Of a DNA stretch of 32,899 bases, positions 17,166 through 25,435 are shown piece by piece. A program made the position numbers and the translations under genes. Source of the DNA: Candidatus Thioglobus sp. (GTDB lineage Bacteria > Pseudomonadota > Gammaproteobacteria > Arenicellales > UBA868); assembly GCA_004212795.1 (NCBI GenBank), contig SHBR01000021.1:1-32899 (forward strand). The letters are read 5' to 3'. Every line of letters starts with the position of its first letter. Position 1 is the first letter of the stretch. The notes beneath the pieces were generated by a model. That model was not told where the DNA came from, did no database searches, and saw nothing but the letters and a program-made list of their open reading frames with translations.

Positions 17166-18335
17166 ACCCATCTAAGCGAGCAAACCCGTGTGATCATCAA
17201 TGGGCGCTCATCAAAAGATCATCACGGTGTTGTCAATACGCCTGTTTACAGAGCCTCTACCGTTCTTCATCCAGATGTAGATGCCTTCGAGAGACGGCAT
17301 GATCCAACCAACAAGAATCGAGTTGTCTATGGACTGCTGGGGACGCCCACCACTTTCGATTTGGAGTCGGTAGTCACCGATCTCGAAGGTGGTCATGATG
17401 CCGTATTACTGCCTTCCGGCCTTGCCGCGATATCTATTGCGTTAACGACGTTTTTAAGACCCGGAGATCATCTGCTTATCGCGGATACCGTTTATTGGCC
17501 TAATCGAATTTTCTGTGATGAATATTTGACGGATCTTGGCGTGAGCGTCGAGTACTATGACCCGTTAATCGGTGGAGATATCAAAGCTTTGATCCGCTCG
17601 AACACTAAAGTCATCTTCCTCGAGTCACCAGGATCTCTAACGTTTGAAGTGCAAGATATTCCCGCAATTACGGCGGTTGCCCAAGCGTATGGGATAATTA
17701 CTATTCTTGATAATACTTGGGCGACGCCTGTCTTTTTTAAATCATTTGCCCATGGCGTCGATGTTTCAATTCACGCAGCGACCAAATATCTGTGTGGACA
17801 TAGTGATGTCATGATGGGCATCATTGTCTCGGCTGAGCACGTCTCTGAGAAAATAAGAAGCACCCATCGGCTCTTTGGACAAACGGCAGCACCAGACGAT
17901 GCTTATTCAACCTTGCGCAGCACGCGAACCTTAATTGCACGACTAAAGTCCCATGAAGCCAACGCCATGGCGCTCGTCGAATGGTTTTTGGGTCGAGACG
18001 AAGTATTAGAAGTGCTCCATCCCGCATTACCCGACCACCCCGGCCATCCCTTTTGGAAGCGCGATTTCCTTGGCGCTTCGGGACTTTTCGGCGTCATACT
18101 TAAACCCAAGCCCCGTCAGTGCTTTCTGGATATGGTCAACGGAATGAAACTTTTCGGAATCGGAGCCAGCTGGGGTGGATTTGAGAGTCTCATGATTCCT
18201 GCTTATCCGGAGCAGCATCGAACCGCAACCAAGTGGAAGACAGATGGGCAGCTTCTCCGGATCCATGCGGGGTTAGAAGATATTGATGATCTGAAATCGG
18301 ATCTTGAAGATGGATTTGCCAGGTTTAACAGATAA
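17145..18335 (+). CDS. metC: Cystathionine beta-lyase
   Basis: This 396-aa protein is a Cys/Met-metabolism PLP enzyme. MetC splits cystathionine to homocysteine, pyruvate and ammonia in methionine synthesis. Visible landmarks are the YGLLGTPT motif (62-69), LPSGLAAIS (PLP phosphate), D189 in ILDNTWATP and the PLP lysine in IHAATKYLCGHSD (K214). The order of these motifs and the FGIGASWGGFESL segment favour MetC over MetB or cysteine lyases. A TAAAAT box 9 bp before the ATG and the lack of a ribosome site hint at a very short leader. A small PPOX-type gene follows after 22 bp. Confidence 0.9.
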   Translation: MKKHPDPTHLSEQTRVIINGRSSKDHHGVVNTPVYRASTVLHPDVDAFERRHDPTNKNRVVYGLLGTPTTFDLESVVTDLEGGHDAVLLPSGLAAISIALTTFLRPGDHLLIADTVYWPNRIFCDEYLTDLGVSVEYYDPLIGGDIKALIRSNTKVIFLESPGSLTFEVQDIPAITAVAQAYGIITILDNTWATPVFFKSFAHGVDVSIHAATKYLCGHSDVMMGIIVSAEHVSEKIRSTHRLFGQTAAPDDAYSTLRSTRTLIARLKSHEANAMALVEWFLGRDEVLEVLHPALPDHPGHPFWKRDFLGASGLFGVILKPKPRQCFLDMVNGMKLFGIGASWGGFESLMIPAYPEQHRTATKWKTDGQLLRIHAGLEDIDDLKSDLEDGFARFNR

Positions 18336-18357
18336 AAGCGCTATCATTCAAAAAGCC

Positions 18358-18855
18358 ATGAGTCTCGATACAAAACTAAAAACAGAGTGCGAAGTTTTTT
18401 TAGCAAACTTTGAATCAGTATTGCTGTCAACCATTAACCAAGATGGATCGCCCGACCTCAGCTACTCTCCGTATATCGATCATGATGGTGTGTTTTATAT
18501 TCTAGCTAGCCATCTCTCGGCTCACACCCCAAACCTAATTCGTGATTCGCGAGCGACGCTGCTTTTCATCGACGATGAAGACAAGTGCGATCAAATTTAT
18601 GCGCGCCGACGGTTACAGTTCCAGTGCACGACGAGACGATTTGACCAAAACACTGCTGAATGGCAAGCGCTCATTCCAACATTCTCGGAACGCTTTGGAG
18701 ACATTATCGACACCTTGAGCGCACTTCCCGACTTCCAAATATTTGCCCTGGAACCTCTGGGTGGACATTGGATCAAGGGGTTTGGGAAAGCGTTTAATTT
18801 TACGGGTCGGATTGACAGCGACGCGACCCATTTAAATCCAAAGAAAGATCGTTAA
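18358..18855 (+). CDS. HugZ-like pyridoxamine-phosphate-oxidase-fold protein
   Basis: The 165-aa product has the split-barrel PNPOx-like fold. It has VLLSTINQDGSPDLSYSPYI at the start, then LSAHTPNLIRDSRATLLFIDDED, IYARRRLQF and a C-terminal GHWIKGFGKAFNF. This series of motifs is that of the heme utilisation protein HugZ and relatives, which bind heme or flavin. I start it at 18358, 22 bp after metC; an in-frame extension to 18304 would lie inside metC. It is probably cotranscribed with metC. A role in heme use is possible but not shown. Confidence 0.78.
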   Translation: MSLDTKLKTECEVFLANFESVLLSTINQDGSPDLSYSPYIDHDGVFYILASHLSAHTPNLIRDSRATLLFIDDEDKCDQIYARRRLQFQCTTRRFDQNTAEWQALIPTFSERFGDIIDTLSALPDFQIFALEPLGGHWIKGFGKAFNFTGRIDSDATHLNPKKDR

Positions 18856-18900
18856 TGCACTAATCTTCTTGCGCAGTCTCAAGCGCCAGATTGGCTTTAA

Positions 18901-19743
18901 TTAGACTCTTGGTTTTTGTCGTCTATTCTTCGTGATTCTTGCTCGACCCTTTGAGGATGCTCGCGGGCGATTGGGCTGACGGGCCTTCTTCTCCGTTTGA
19001 AGCGTTGGTTTTCTTCCGATGCTTCGGATCAAAAGCTTTTTTAAATCCTCTCCTAACTCCACACTCTCTCCAGGTTGGTGTCGATGATCCAGGGAAAATG
19101 GTCCATATCGCAAACGAATGAGTCGATTAACCGAGCATCCAATACTTTGCCACATTCGACGAACCTCTCGATAACGCCCCTCTTTGATGACCACTCTAAA
19201 CCAGCAATTTGCGCCCGTGCCGGGCTTCCCAATCACGGACTCAAAGCGGCACAAGTGACCATCTAGTTTGACGCCCTTAAGTAACTGGCTCAAGGCGTCA
19301 GTGGAAACATTACCGCGTACGCGACAACGATATTCGCGCTCCATCTCGCTCGACGGATGCATGAGTCGATTGGCGAGCTCGCCATCAGTCGTGAATATCA
19401 TCAAACCTGATGTATTTATATCAAGACGACCAACCGACACCCAACGCTTGCCGCGCAGTCGAGGCAGGCTATCAAAGACACTAGGGCGACCTTGCGGATC
19501 ACTGCGAGAACAAATTTCACCGATCGGTTTATGGTACAACAGCACCTGTCCGGCGGCCGCCGATTGCCTTGCAAGCCGAACCTGCTCACCATCCACGACA
19601 ACCCGACAGTTTGAGGTAAGTTGCTGCCCAAGCACGGCTGGGCGTTCATTAACGATAACGCGGCCTTCCATTATCCACGCTTCAATCTCTCGGCGTGAGC
19701 CGAGACCCGCTCTCGCTAGCGCTTTATGAATCCGCTCAGTCAA
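18901..19743 (-). CDS. rluB: 23S rRNA pseudouridine synthase RluB
   Basis: RluB makes pseudouridine at position 2605 of 23S rRNA. The 280-aa product has an N-terminal S4 RNA-binding domain (about 2-50) and the RsuA-family catalytic core with GRLDINTSGL (catalytic D108), then the REVRRMW motif. The C-terminal tail (after about 240) is rich in Lys/Arg and probably disordered, as in other RluB proteins. Its start overlaps the scpB stop by 8 bp, the standard gammaproteobacterial scpB-rluB arrangement. Confidence 0.92.
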   Translation of the reverse strand: MTERIHKALARAGLGSRREIEAWIMEGRVIVNERPAVLGQQLTSNCRVVVDGEQVRLARQSAAAGQVLLYHKPIGEICSRSDPQGRPSVFDSLPRLRGKRWVSVGRLDINTSGLMIFTTDGELANRLMHPSSEMEREYRCRVRGNVSTDALSQLLKGVKLDGHLCRFESVIGKPGTGANCWFRVVIKEGRYREVRRMWQSIGCSVNRLIRLRYGPFSLDHRHQPGESVELGEDLKKLLIRSIGRKPTLQTEKKARQPNRPRASSKGRARITKNRRQKPRV

Positions 19744-20503
19744 ATTCCGAATTTACGGCGATTCGCTTAACCATTGCCTCATCCGAATTGTCGCTGTCCT
19801 CTTTTAAATTCAAATCGCTATCTTCGGGCTGACTGGTGTTTGCGGTTCCCTCTGTATCCTCAGGATCAGAATCGCCAGCCATATCGTCAATCGCTTGAAT
19901 ACCTTCTTCATCGTCCGGCAGCGGTGCCGTTATTTGCAAAGATTCAGGCATATCAATACCAAGCTCTTTCGCAATTTCGGCCAACTGTCGCTCCTCATCT
20001 AAGGTCGGTAGCGCGTCAATCGAATCGAGTCCGAAGTACTCGAGAAACAGCGGGGTCGTGACATAGAGCGCGGGATGGCCCGGCACTTCTCGCGTTCCAG
20101 ACTGTGTGATCCACTCGCGTTCAATCAAGACCCGCATAATTTCAGTGGTTACCGTGACGCCACGAATTTCCTCAATATCGCCACGGGTGACCGGCTGGCG
20201 ATAGGCAATAATGGCAAGGGTTTCAAGTAGCGCTCGGGAGTAACGGGGTGGACGCCTCTCTCGCAGTATCCGAAGGGCTGGCGCATGATCGATATGAGTT
20301 TGAAATCTAAATCCGCCAGCCACTTCCACCAACTCGACTCCTCGCCCACTGTAGTCTTCCTGCAATTGACGAATCCCAGCCTCAATAGATTCTCTCTTGG
20401 TTCGCTTGTCAAAAAGTGCTATGAGCTCCCGAACCCCTAAAGGACGTTCAGAAGAAAAAAGAGCCGCTTCAAGAGCGTTAACCATCTCCAGTTTAACTTT
20501 CAT
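19736..20503 (-). CDS. scpB: Segregation and condensation protein ScpB
   Basis: ScpB dimers bind ScpA and SMC to build the chromosome condensation complex. The 255-aa product has two winged-helix domains (about 5-170), with typical stretches VNALEAALFSSERPLGVREL and ALLETLAIIAYRQPVTRGDIE. A long acidic tail rich in Asp, Glu and Ser follows (about 195-245). It starts 4 bp inside the scpA end (ATGA overlap) and overlaps rluB downstream. Confidence 0.93.
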   Translation of the reverse strand: MKVKLEMVNALEAALFSSERPLGVRELIALFDKRTKRESIEAGIRQLQEDYSGRGVELVEVAGGFRFQTHIDHAPALRILRERRPPRYSRALLETLAIIAYRQPVTRGDIEEIRGVTVTTEIMRVLIEREWITQSGTREVPGHPALYVTTPLFLEYFGLDSIDALPTLDEERQLAEIAKELGIDMPESLQITAPLPDDEEGIQAIDDMAGDSDPEDTEGTANTSQPEDSDLNLKEDSDNSDEAMVKRIAVNSEFD

Positions 20504-21318
20504 GAAGGTTTAACTCTGACGTGAATAGGGGCGAACTCTCCTGTTTGGGTCACCAAAAGAATACCGTCCCTGACCAGTTCGAGGATCGATATAAAGCTAA
20601 CAACGAGACCCATTCGACCCTCTTCAGGCGTAAAAAAATCTCCCAGTGCAACATATTCACCGCTGCGAACACGCTCCAGCACCTGGCTCATCCGTTCACG
20701 AACTGAAAAAGTCTCGGGAACCATTTGTAGATGCTGCCGACGCGACGCCGCGAGCATTGCCACGCGCATTGCTGCAACCAGGTCATCCAGTGATACTTCC
20801 GCAACGATCTTGGGTGGATCAGGATCTTCCACAGCGGCATACGCCAGATGGAGATCCCGCTCAAGTCGCGGCCGCATATCAAGACTCTCTGCTGCATTCT
20901 TGAATCGCTCATATTCTTGAAGTCGACGGATAAGTACCGCACGGGGGTCATCCTCATCCTCTTCATCCGGATCCGGGCGGGGAAGAAGCATTCGTGACTT
21001 GATTTCGGCGAGCATCGTTGCCATCACAAGGTAATCTCCGGCCAGATCGAGACGCATCTGCTGCATAAGATCGATGTAATGCGTGTACTGCCGCGTAATA
21101 TCTGCAATTGGCAAATTTAGGATATCAATATTCTGCTTTCGAATAAGATAAAGTAATAAATCGAGCGGCCCCTGAAAGCTTTCCAACACCACCTCGAGCG
21201 CCTCTGGAGGGATGTAAAGATCTTTTGGCCATTGGTCCAGGGGCTTTCCCTCAATAACCGCCGTAGCGCTCTGTAACGAATGCTTCGGGTCGGTTTTAGT
21301 GACCGTTTTACTGCTCAT
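20500..21318 (-). CDS. scpA: Segregation and condensation protein ScpA
   Basis: ScpA is the kleisin that bridges SMC heads together with ScpB. The 272-aa product contains the N-terminal kleisin motif FQGPLDLLLYLIRKQNIDIL (about 48-67), a central charged linker with the acidic run DPDEEDEDD, and a C-terminal winged helix ending FISILELVRDGILLV. The ATG shares its A with the trpS stop (TAATG), so the two genes are translationally linked. Confidence 0.93.
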   Translation of the reverse strand: MSSKTVTKTDPKHSLQSATAVIEGKPLDQWPKDLYIPPEALEVVLESFQGPLDLLLYLIRKQNIDILNLPIADITRQYTHYIDLMQQMRLDLAGDYLVMATMLAEIKSRMLLPRPDPDEEDEDDPRAVLIRRLQEYERFKNAAESLDMRPRLERDLHLAYAAVEDPDPPKIVAEVSLDDLVAAMRVAMLAASRRQHLQMVPETFSVRERMSQVLERVRSGEYVALGDFFTPEEGRMGLVVSFISILELVRDGILLVTQTGEFAPIHVRVKPS

Positions 21319-22529
21319 TAATATTTTGTCCCTACGGCTAAACGTACTTCATTAAGCGTCTCTTCCGCTACTTCACGCGCCCGTTCACAGCCCGACTCAA
21401 TCACCTCGCGAACTCGGGCAGGATTTTGCTCAAACGGTCTGGCACGATCCTGCAGTTCTGCTTGTTCTTCAAGTATTTTTTCAAGCAACGGTTTTTTACA
21501 ATCCACGCAACCAATGCCCGCGCTCTTGCATCCAGCCGCGAGCGTCTCACGTGTGTCGCTGGCGGTGTAGATCTTGTGCAACTCCCATACGGGACAACGC
21601 TCGGGATCTCCCGGGTCAGTGCGCCGCTGTCGAGCTGGATCAGTAGGCATCGACATTAAACGGGAACTGACCCGGTCAGGATCATCCCGCATTTGTATCG
21701 TATTGTTATAGGATTTGGACATCTTCTGGCCATCGAGCCCAGGCATTTTAGCAGCCGGTGTTAGTAATGCCGCCGGCTCCGGTAAAATTTCCCGACCTCC
21801 GCCATCCAGAAAACCGATCAGCCGTTCTTTGTCTTCTGCCGATATATTTACAGACTGCTGAATGACCGCTAATGCCTGATCATGTGCTTCCTGATCACCC
21901 TCTTGTTGCCACCGCCCTCTCGCCTGACTGAACTGCTTGGCGAGTTTCTTGCCAAGCCCTTTAACCGCCTCACCTGCTTTTTCTTCAAAAGCGACATCTC
22001 GGCCAAAAATATGATTGAATCTTCGAGCAATCTCACGGGTTAGCTCCACATGAGGAACCTGATCTTCCCCAACCGGCACTCCGGTAGCGCGATACATCAA
22101 AATATCAGCGCTCTGTAACAATGGATACCCCAAGAAGCCGTAGGTTGCCAAATCCCGTTCTTTCAATTTCTGCTGCTGATCCTTGAAGCTTGGAACCCTT
22201 AAAAGCCAGCCCAACGGTGTCACCATCGAAAGCAACAAATGAAGTTCAGCATGTTGAGGAACCCGGGACTGGATAAATAGCGTGGCGCGCTCAGGATCGA
22301 CACCGGCGGCTAACCAATCGACCAGCATGTCCCAAACATGGGTACCCATCTCACTGGGGTCGTCATAATGTGTCGTCAATGCATGCCAATCAGCCACAAA
22401 AAAGAAGCATTGACTTCGTTCCTGCAACCTTACCCAGTTTTTTAAAACGCCGTGATAATGGCCAAGATGTAAACGCCCTGTTGGACGCATCCCCGACAGA
22501 ATTTTGCCCGCTTCAGGCTCAGAATTCAT
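21318..22529 (-). CDS. trpS: Tryptophanyl-tRNA synthetase, long form
   Basis: TrpS charges tRNA-Trp. The 403-aa class I synthetase shows the HIGH-type motif RLHLGHYHG (19-27) and KMSKS at 269-273. Compared with the 334-aa E. coli enzyme it carries an insertion of about 60 residues before KMSKS (roughly 185-250), plus a CKSAGIGCVDCKK segment. Both are usual in the longer TrpS of many proteobacteria. It heads the trpS-scpA-scpB-rluB operon; the 109-bp gap to folK may hold its promoter. Confidence 0.94.
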   Translation of the reverse strand: MNSEPEAGKILSGMRPTGRLHLGHYHGVLKNWVRLQERSQCFFFVADWHALTTHYDDPSEMGTHVWDMLVDWLAAGVDPERATLFIQSRVPQHAELHLLLSMVTPLGWLLRVPSFKDQQQKLKERDLATYGFLGYPLLQSADILMYRATGVPVGEDQVPHVELTREIARRFNHIFGRDVAFEEKAGEAVKGLGKKLAKQFSQARGRWQQEGDQEAHDQALAVIQQSVNISAEDKERLIGFLDGGGREILPEPAALLTPAAKMPGLDGQKMSKSYNNTIQMRDDPDRVSSRLMSMPTDPARQRRTDPGDPERCPVWELHKIYTASDTRETLAAGCKSAGIGCVDCKKPLLEKILEEQAELQDRARPFEQNPARVREVIESGCERAREVAEETLNEVRLAVGTKY

Positions 22530-22638
22530 GATTGAGTATTATGTCCAAGCGATCACTCGTAAGGATAAAAAAGGAAATAAAACACTATTTCGGAAGGTAA
22601 TATTTTAACCCATTGTCACGCAAATTTGAGGCCTTCGT

Positions 22639-23163
22639 TTAATTTGCTTCGGAGAACTCAATGGCGCCTTCTCGCGTCACCTCCTGATTCTCGCAATCCC
22701 TAAGGCAGGCGCTCAAAGTCATCCCGTCCGGGAAAACCATCTCCCCCTCGATCTCCGCGAGTGGCTCAAGAACAAATCGACGAAGTTGCATGCGAGGATG
22801 CGGAACCAATAATACGTCGCTATCGATTATCTGATCTCCAAACAAAAGAAGATCAAGATCGATAACCCTGGGGCCAAATCGCTCGCTCGTCCGAATCCTG
22901 CCGATTTCCGCCTCAATTTCGAGTAATCGCTCCAAAAGTACATCCGAATCTAGTTCCGTTTGGATTCGTGCAACTCCATTGAGGAAATCCGGTTGATCGT
23001 CGAACCCCACGGGTGCTGTGCGATAAAAAGATGACACCGCAGTAATCGAAGTGCCAGATTTATTCACCAGCAAGCGAAGCGCGGATTGGATCGCTTTCTG
23101 GGGTTCGCCCAAATTAGCGCCGAGACCGATCCAGGCAGTAACCGAACCGTTATCGTTGGTCAT
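22639..23163 (-). CDS. folK: 6-hydroxymethyl-dihydropterin pyrophosphokinase
   Basis: FolK transfers pyrophosphate from ATP to hydroxymethyl-dihydropterin in folate synthesis. The 174-aa product has the standard WIGLGANLGEP start, SSFYRTAPVG, QPDFLNGV, and the signature RFGPRVIDLDLLLFG followed by VPHPRMQLRRFVLEPL. Its ATG overlaps the pcnB stop by 4 bp, as is common in gammaproteobacteria. The panB/panC genes that often follow are absent; trpS comes next. Confidence 0.94.
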   Translation of the reverse strand: MTNDNGSVTAWIGLGANLGEPQKAIQSALRLLVNKSGTSITAVSSFYRTAPVGFDDQPDFLNGVARIQTELDSDVLLERLLEIEAEIGRIRTSERFGPRVIDLDLLLFGDQIIDSDVLLVPHPRMQLRRFVLEPLAEIEGEMVFPDGMTLSACLRDCENQEVTREGAIEFSEAN

Positions 23164-24554
23164 TCTGAAGGTCTCCTGGGCTGCCGTTTCCGGGGTCGCC
23201 GACGGCGGTTTGACTGGCTTTTCGGACTCCCCAGAGCCTGAATCATCAAAATGGTCTGCTCGTCATTAGCTTCCTGAATGTTTGTCCACCAATCCGCAAT
23301 TTCTGCCTTTACCTCTCCAGCTTGCGACCGAAGCAATAAAAAGTCATATCCCGCTCTAAATCGCTTATGTTCCAGCAGACGCTTTATGGTTCGAGGACGG
23401 CGCGCTTCGAGACGAATCTGCATACCCCAAATATCCATAACGACCGTTGAGATCCGGCGCGGAATAGCCACCCGTTGAACCTGCCGCCCGAGCACATCAA
23501 TAGCCGCGTTATGCATCTGCATCAAACTCACGGGCTTTGTCGACTCGCTCGTCCGGAGTCGTCTAGAAACACAGCGCCAAAGCAAGACAGCAAAAAGAAA
23601 GGCCGCAATTACCGGCTTACCCTCCTCAATTCGGCGATCCGTATTCTCAAGTCCTTTCAAAACCATGCCAGAGTCAGGATCAATATCGTTCGAGTTAAAA
23701 ACACGATCCGCTTCGGGAAAAAGCTCCGAAAACAAACCCATCGAACGGAGTTCTAAAAAGACCCTGACCGCAAAGCCGCTATGGAAAAGCTTCAGGACCT
23801 CGTCAAATAAACGTGCGGGAGGCACTTGGCGTAATAGATAGGCAGATTCTCGACAAAGCACCTCACAAGCTGGATCAACAAAAAGATCCAGCTTTGATTT
23901 AAACCGGACAATACGAAGCATCCGAACCGGGTCTTCCTCAATGCGCCGCGCTGGATCACCAATGAACTCTAGGACTTGTTTTTTGACATCAGAGAATCCG
24001 TCAACATAATCAGTCACCGTATTGGATTCAGTGTCGTAATAAAGCGCATTAATCGTGAAATCGCGACGAACAACATCCTGATCACGGGTGCCAAACACAT
24101 TGTCACGCAGAATGCGGCCAGACGCACTGTAAGATGAATCATCATCCGCCTCCAGATCGATACCCTCGGAGGATGCGCGGTAAGTTGAAACTTCAATTAT
24201 CTCCCGACCCATACGAACATGTACGATTCGAAATCGACGCCCAATGATTCTAGAACGAGCAAAAACGTGGCGAACCTGTTCGGGCGTCGCGTCAGTCGCG
24301 ACATCGAAATCCTTAGGAGTTTTATTGAGCAACAGATCTCGGACACAACCACCAACGAGTTCTGCCTGGAAGCCCTTGCTTTTGAGCTCCTCAATAATCT
24401 TTCGAGCGCCTTTGCTTACCGATGAAACCTGCAAACCATGCTCTGCAGGGCTCAAGGTACGAGAACTTGACACCTTGAAGGTATCGCTAGAATGGGAAGC
24501 TTTCAGACTGGTGGTACTCGGGGCTTTAAACCGGTGGACGGCCCCTGAACCCAT
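23160..24554 (-). CDS. pcnB: Poly(A) polymerase I
   Basis: PcnB adds poly(A) tails that promote RNA decay. The 464-aa nucleotidyltransferase has the class II signature LVGGCVRDLLL with the catalytic carboxylates D82 and D84 in KDFDVATDAT, then RRDFTINALYYD and EEDPVRMLRIVRFKS. The PcnB-specific PRTIKRLLEHKRFRAGYDFLLLR region near 400-425 and the basic tail RRRRPRKRQPRR separate it from CCA-adding enzymes. About 45 residues precede the core. It is divergent from the tRNA-Glu gene. Confidence 0.92.
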   Translation of the reverse strand: MGSGAVHRFKAPSTTSLKASHSSDTFKVSSSRTLSPAEHGLQVSSVSKGARKIIEELKSKGFQAELVGGCVRDLLLNKTPKDFDVATDATPEQVRHVFARSRIIGRRFRIVHVRMGREIIEVSTYRASSEGIDLEADDDSSYSASGRILRDNVFGTRDQDVVRRDFTINALYYDTESNTVTDYVDGFSDVKKQVLEFIGDPARRIEEDPVRMLRIVRFKSKLDLFVDPACEVLCRESAYLLRQVPPARLFDEVLKLFHSGFAVRVFLELRSMGLFSELFPEADRVFNSNDIDPDSGMVLKGLENTDRRIEEGKPVIAAFLFAVLLWRCVSRRLRTSESTKPVSLMQMHNAAIDVLGRQVQRVAIPRRISTVVMDIWGMQIRLEARRPRTIKRLLEHKRFRAGYDFLLLRSQAGEVKAEIADWWTNIQEANDEQTILMIQALGSPKSQSNRRRRPRKRQPRRPSE

Positions 24555-24617
24555 GTCAGGACGTCAACCAAGTGGGAAAATTATGTCGCGCTATGGTAGC
24601 ATCCGCACCCGATAAAT

Positions 24618-24692
24618 GCTCCCTTCGTCTAGCGGTTAGGACGCTGGCCTCTCACGCCGGAAACAGGGGTTCGATTCCCCTAGGGAGCGCCA
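24618..24692 (+). tRNA. tRNA-Glu, anticodon CTC
   Basis: A complete cloverleaf folds by eye. The acceptor stem GCTCCCT/AGGGAGC is followed by discriminator G and encoded CCA (24690-24692). The D arm is GTCT...GGAC. The anticodon stem CTGGC/GCCGG holds loop CTCTCAC, so the anticodon is CTC at 24651-24653. The T arm is AGGGG-TTCGATT-CCCCT. The body is closely similar to E. coli tRNA-Glu, whose anticodon is TTC. The CTC form reads only GAG, so a TTC isoacceptor must be elsewhere in the genome. Confidence 0.96.
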
Positions 24693-24770
24693 GTCTGGTG
24701 ATAAAAAAATAAATTAGTATCGCTTATGTCTTGAACGATCAACGATCTGGTTTCTTTTCAAATAGCGCGA

Positions 24771-24782
24771 CTAGCGCGCTAG
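24771..24782. repeat. 12-bp perfect palindrome CTAGCGCGCTAG
   Basis: CTAGCGCGCTAG is a perfect palindrome, preceded at 24763-24769 by a half-copy TAGCGCG. It sits in the gap between the tRNA-Glu and the small membrane-protein cluster (24693-24846). It may be a protein-binding site; nothing else is evident in this gap. Confidence 0.4.
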
Positions 24783-24846
24783 ATTGCAAATAACCCTATG
24801 ATAGCGTTGCCTAAATCAAAAAATCCGCACGCTCTCTCGGTCTTGC

Positions 24847-24960
24847 CTATTTTCCTTTCTTCCGCTTCATATCGGAGAATTCTTTGATCGTCAAGATCAG
24901 TGCTAGGGCCATCAAGGAAAAAACAACCACCCCTGTCAAAAATAAAACTTGATCAGTCAT
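24847..24960 (-). CDS. 37-aa single-span membrane protein (unknown)
   Basis: This short frame, ATG at 24960 to TAG at 24847, encodes 37 residues: a short N-terminus MTDQ, one membrane helix (about 5-24, VLFLTGVVVFSLMALALIL) and a basic tail ending DMKRKKGK. The shape fits a positive-inside anchored small protein. Its start overlaps the stop of the preceding 60-aa gene by 8 bp (ATGACTGA), which argues for real coupled translation. I do not recognise the family. Confidence 0.6.
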   Translation of the reverse strand: MTDQVLFLTGVVVFSLMALALILTIKEFSDMKRKKGK

Positions 24961-25135
24961 TGATTTTTCCCCAGATCATCATGAGCTTAAAGTAGATACC
25001 GAAACCCAAAATGGACGGCACCCATATCGCAGTGAAGAGCCCCTCCAATCTTTGCCCGTTAAACCACAAATAACCCGATACAAAAAAAGAAAGCATTACG
25101 CCTAACAACAAAAAAAAGTCAGACCGTTTGAACAT
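24953..25135 (-). CDS. 60-aa two-span membrane protein (unknown)
   Basis: From the ATG at 25135 the product is 60 aa, with AAAGGAG 5 bp upstream as an excellent ribosome site. The 13-residue upstream extension to 25174 is therefore discarded. Two hydrophobic segments are seen (about 6-23 and 33-52) separated by the polar NGQRLEG. The stop overlaps the next small gene by 8 bp and the start lies 10 bp after the preceding one. The family is not recognised. Confidence 0.7.
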   Translation of the reverse strand: MFKRSDFFLLLGVMLSFFVSGYLWFNGQRLEGLFTAIWVPSILGFGIYFKLMMIWGKIND

Positions 25136-25145
25136 TTGAACTCCT

Positions 25146-25334
25146 TTACCTGTCTTTTGTCGAAAATGCGGCAATTAAACATCCAACCACCGCAACGCCC
25201 GATGGGGTTCTAATGTTTGTGAGACCCGAGCCTGTTAATTCCAGAGGCACCGCGCCCAACAACCCTAAAACCACATACCCTATTCCGGACACTATGAACA
25301 ACATGCCCACACGTTCGAAAATTACTCTATTCAT
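25146..25334 (-). CDS. Small membrane protein, up to 62 aa (unknown)
   Basis: This frame encodes 62 residues with two hydrophobic stretches (about 10-30 and 43-57) and charged ends, and is the first of three small membrane-protein genes. The annotated ATG at 25334 has no ribosome site and sits 1 bp after a TATAAT hexamer. If that hexamer is the promoter, translation probably starts at Met11 (25304), giving 52 aa. The family is not recognised. Confidence 0.6.
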   Translation of the reverse strand: MNRVIFERVGMLFIVSGIGYVVLGLLGAVPLELTGSGLTNIRTPSGVAVVGCLIAAFSTKDR

Positions 25335-25335
25335 T

Positions 25336-25341
25336 ATTATA
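25336..25341 (-). promoter_or_regulatory. Possible -10 box (TATAAT) before the small-gene cluster
   Basis: A perfect TATAAT on the minus strand lies 1 bp before the first ATG of the small-gene cluster. No TTGACA-like -35 is seen at 16-18 bp, and transcription would begin inside the annotated frame, so it may be chance. Confidence 0.3.
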
Positions 25342-25435
25342 GATTAACGAGCGCGGATGAATTTACTGTGAATCTGTTCGCAGCATTTTATTTTATGTCA
25401 GAGAGCGCTTATTAAGCTTCTTAATTGATGGTGTC

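Noticed and set aside
19268-19729. 153-aa open frame on the plus strand
   Set aside because: Antisense to rluB; Ser/Arg/Pro-rich low-complexity translation typical of a shadow frame.
24244-24615. 123-aa open frame ending next to the tRNA
   Set aside because: Antisense to the 5' part of pcnB and without recognisable content.
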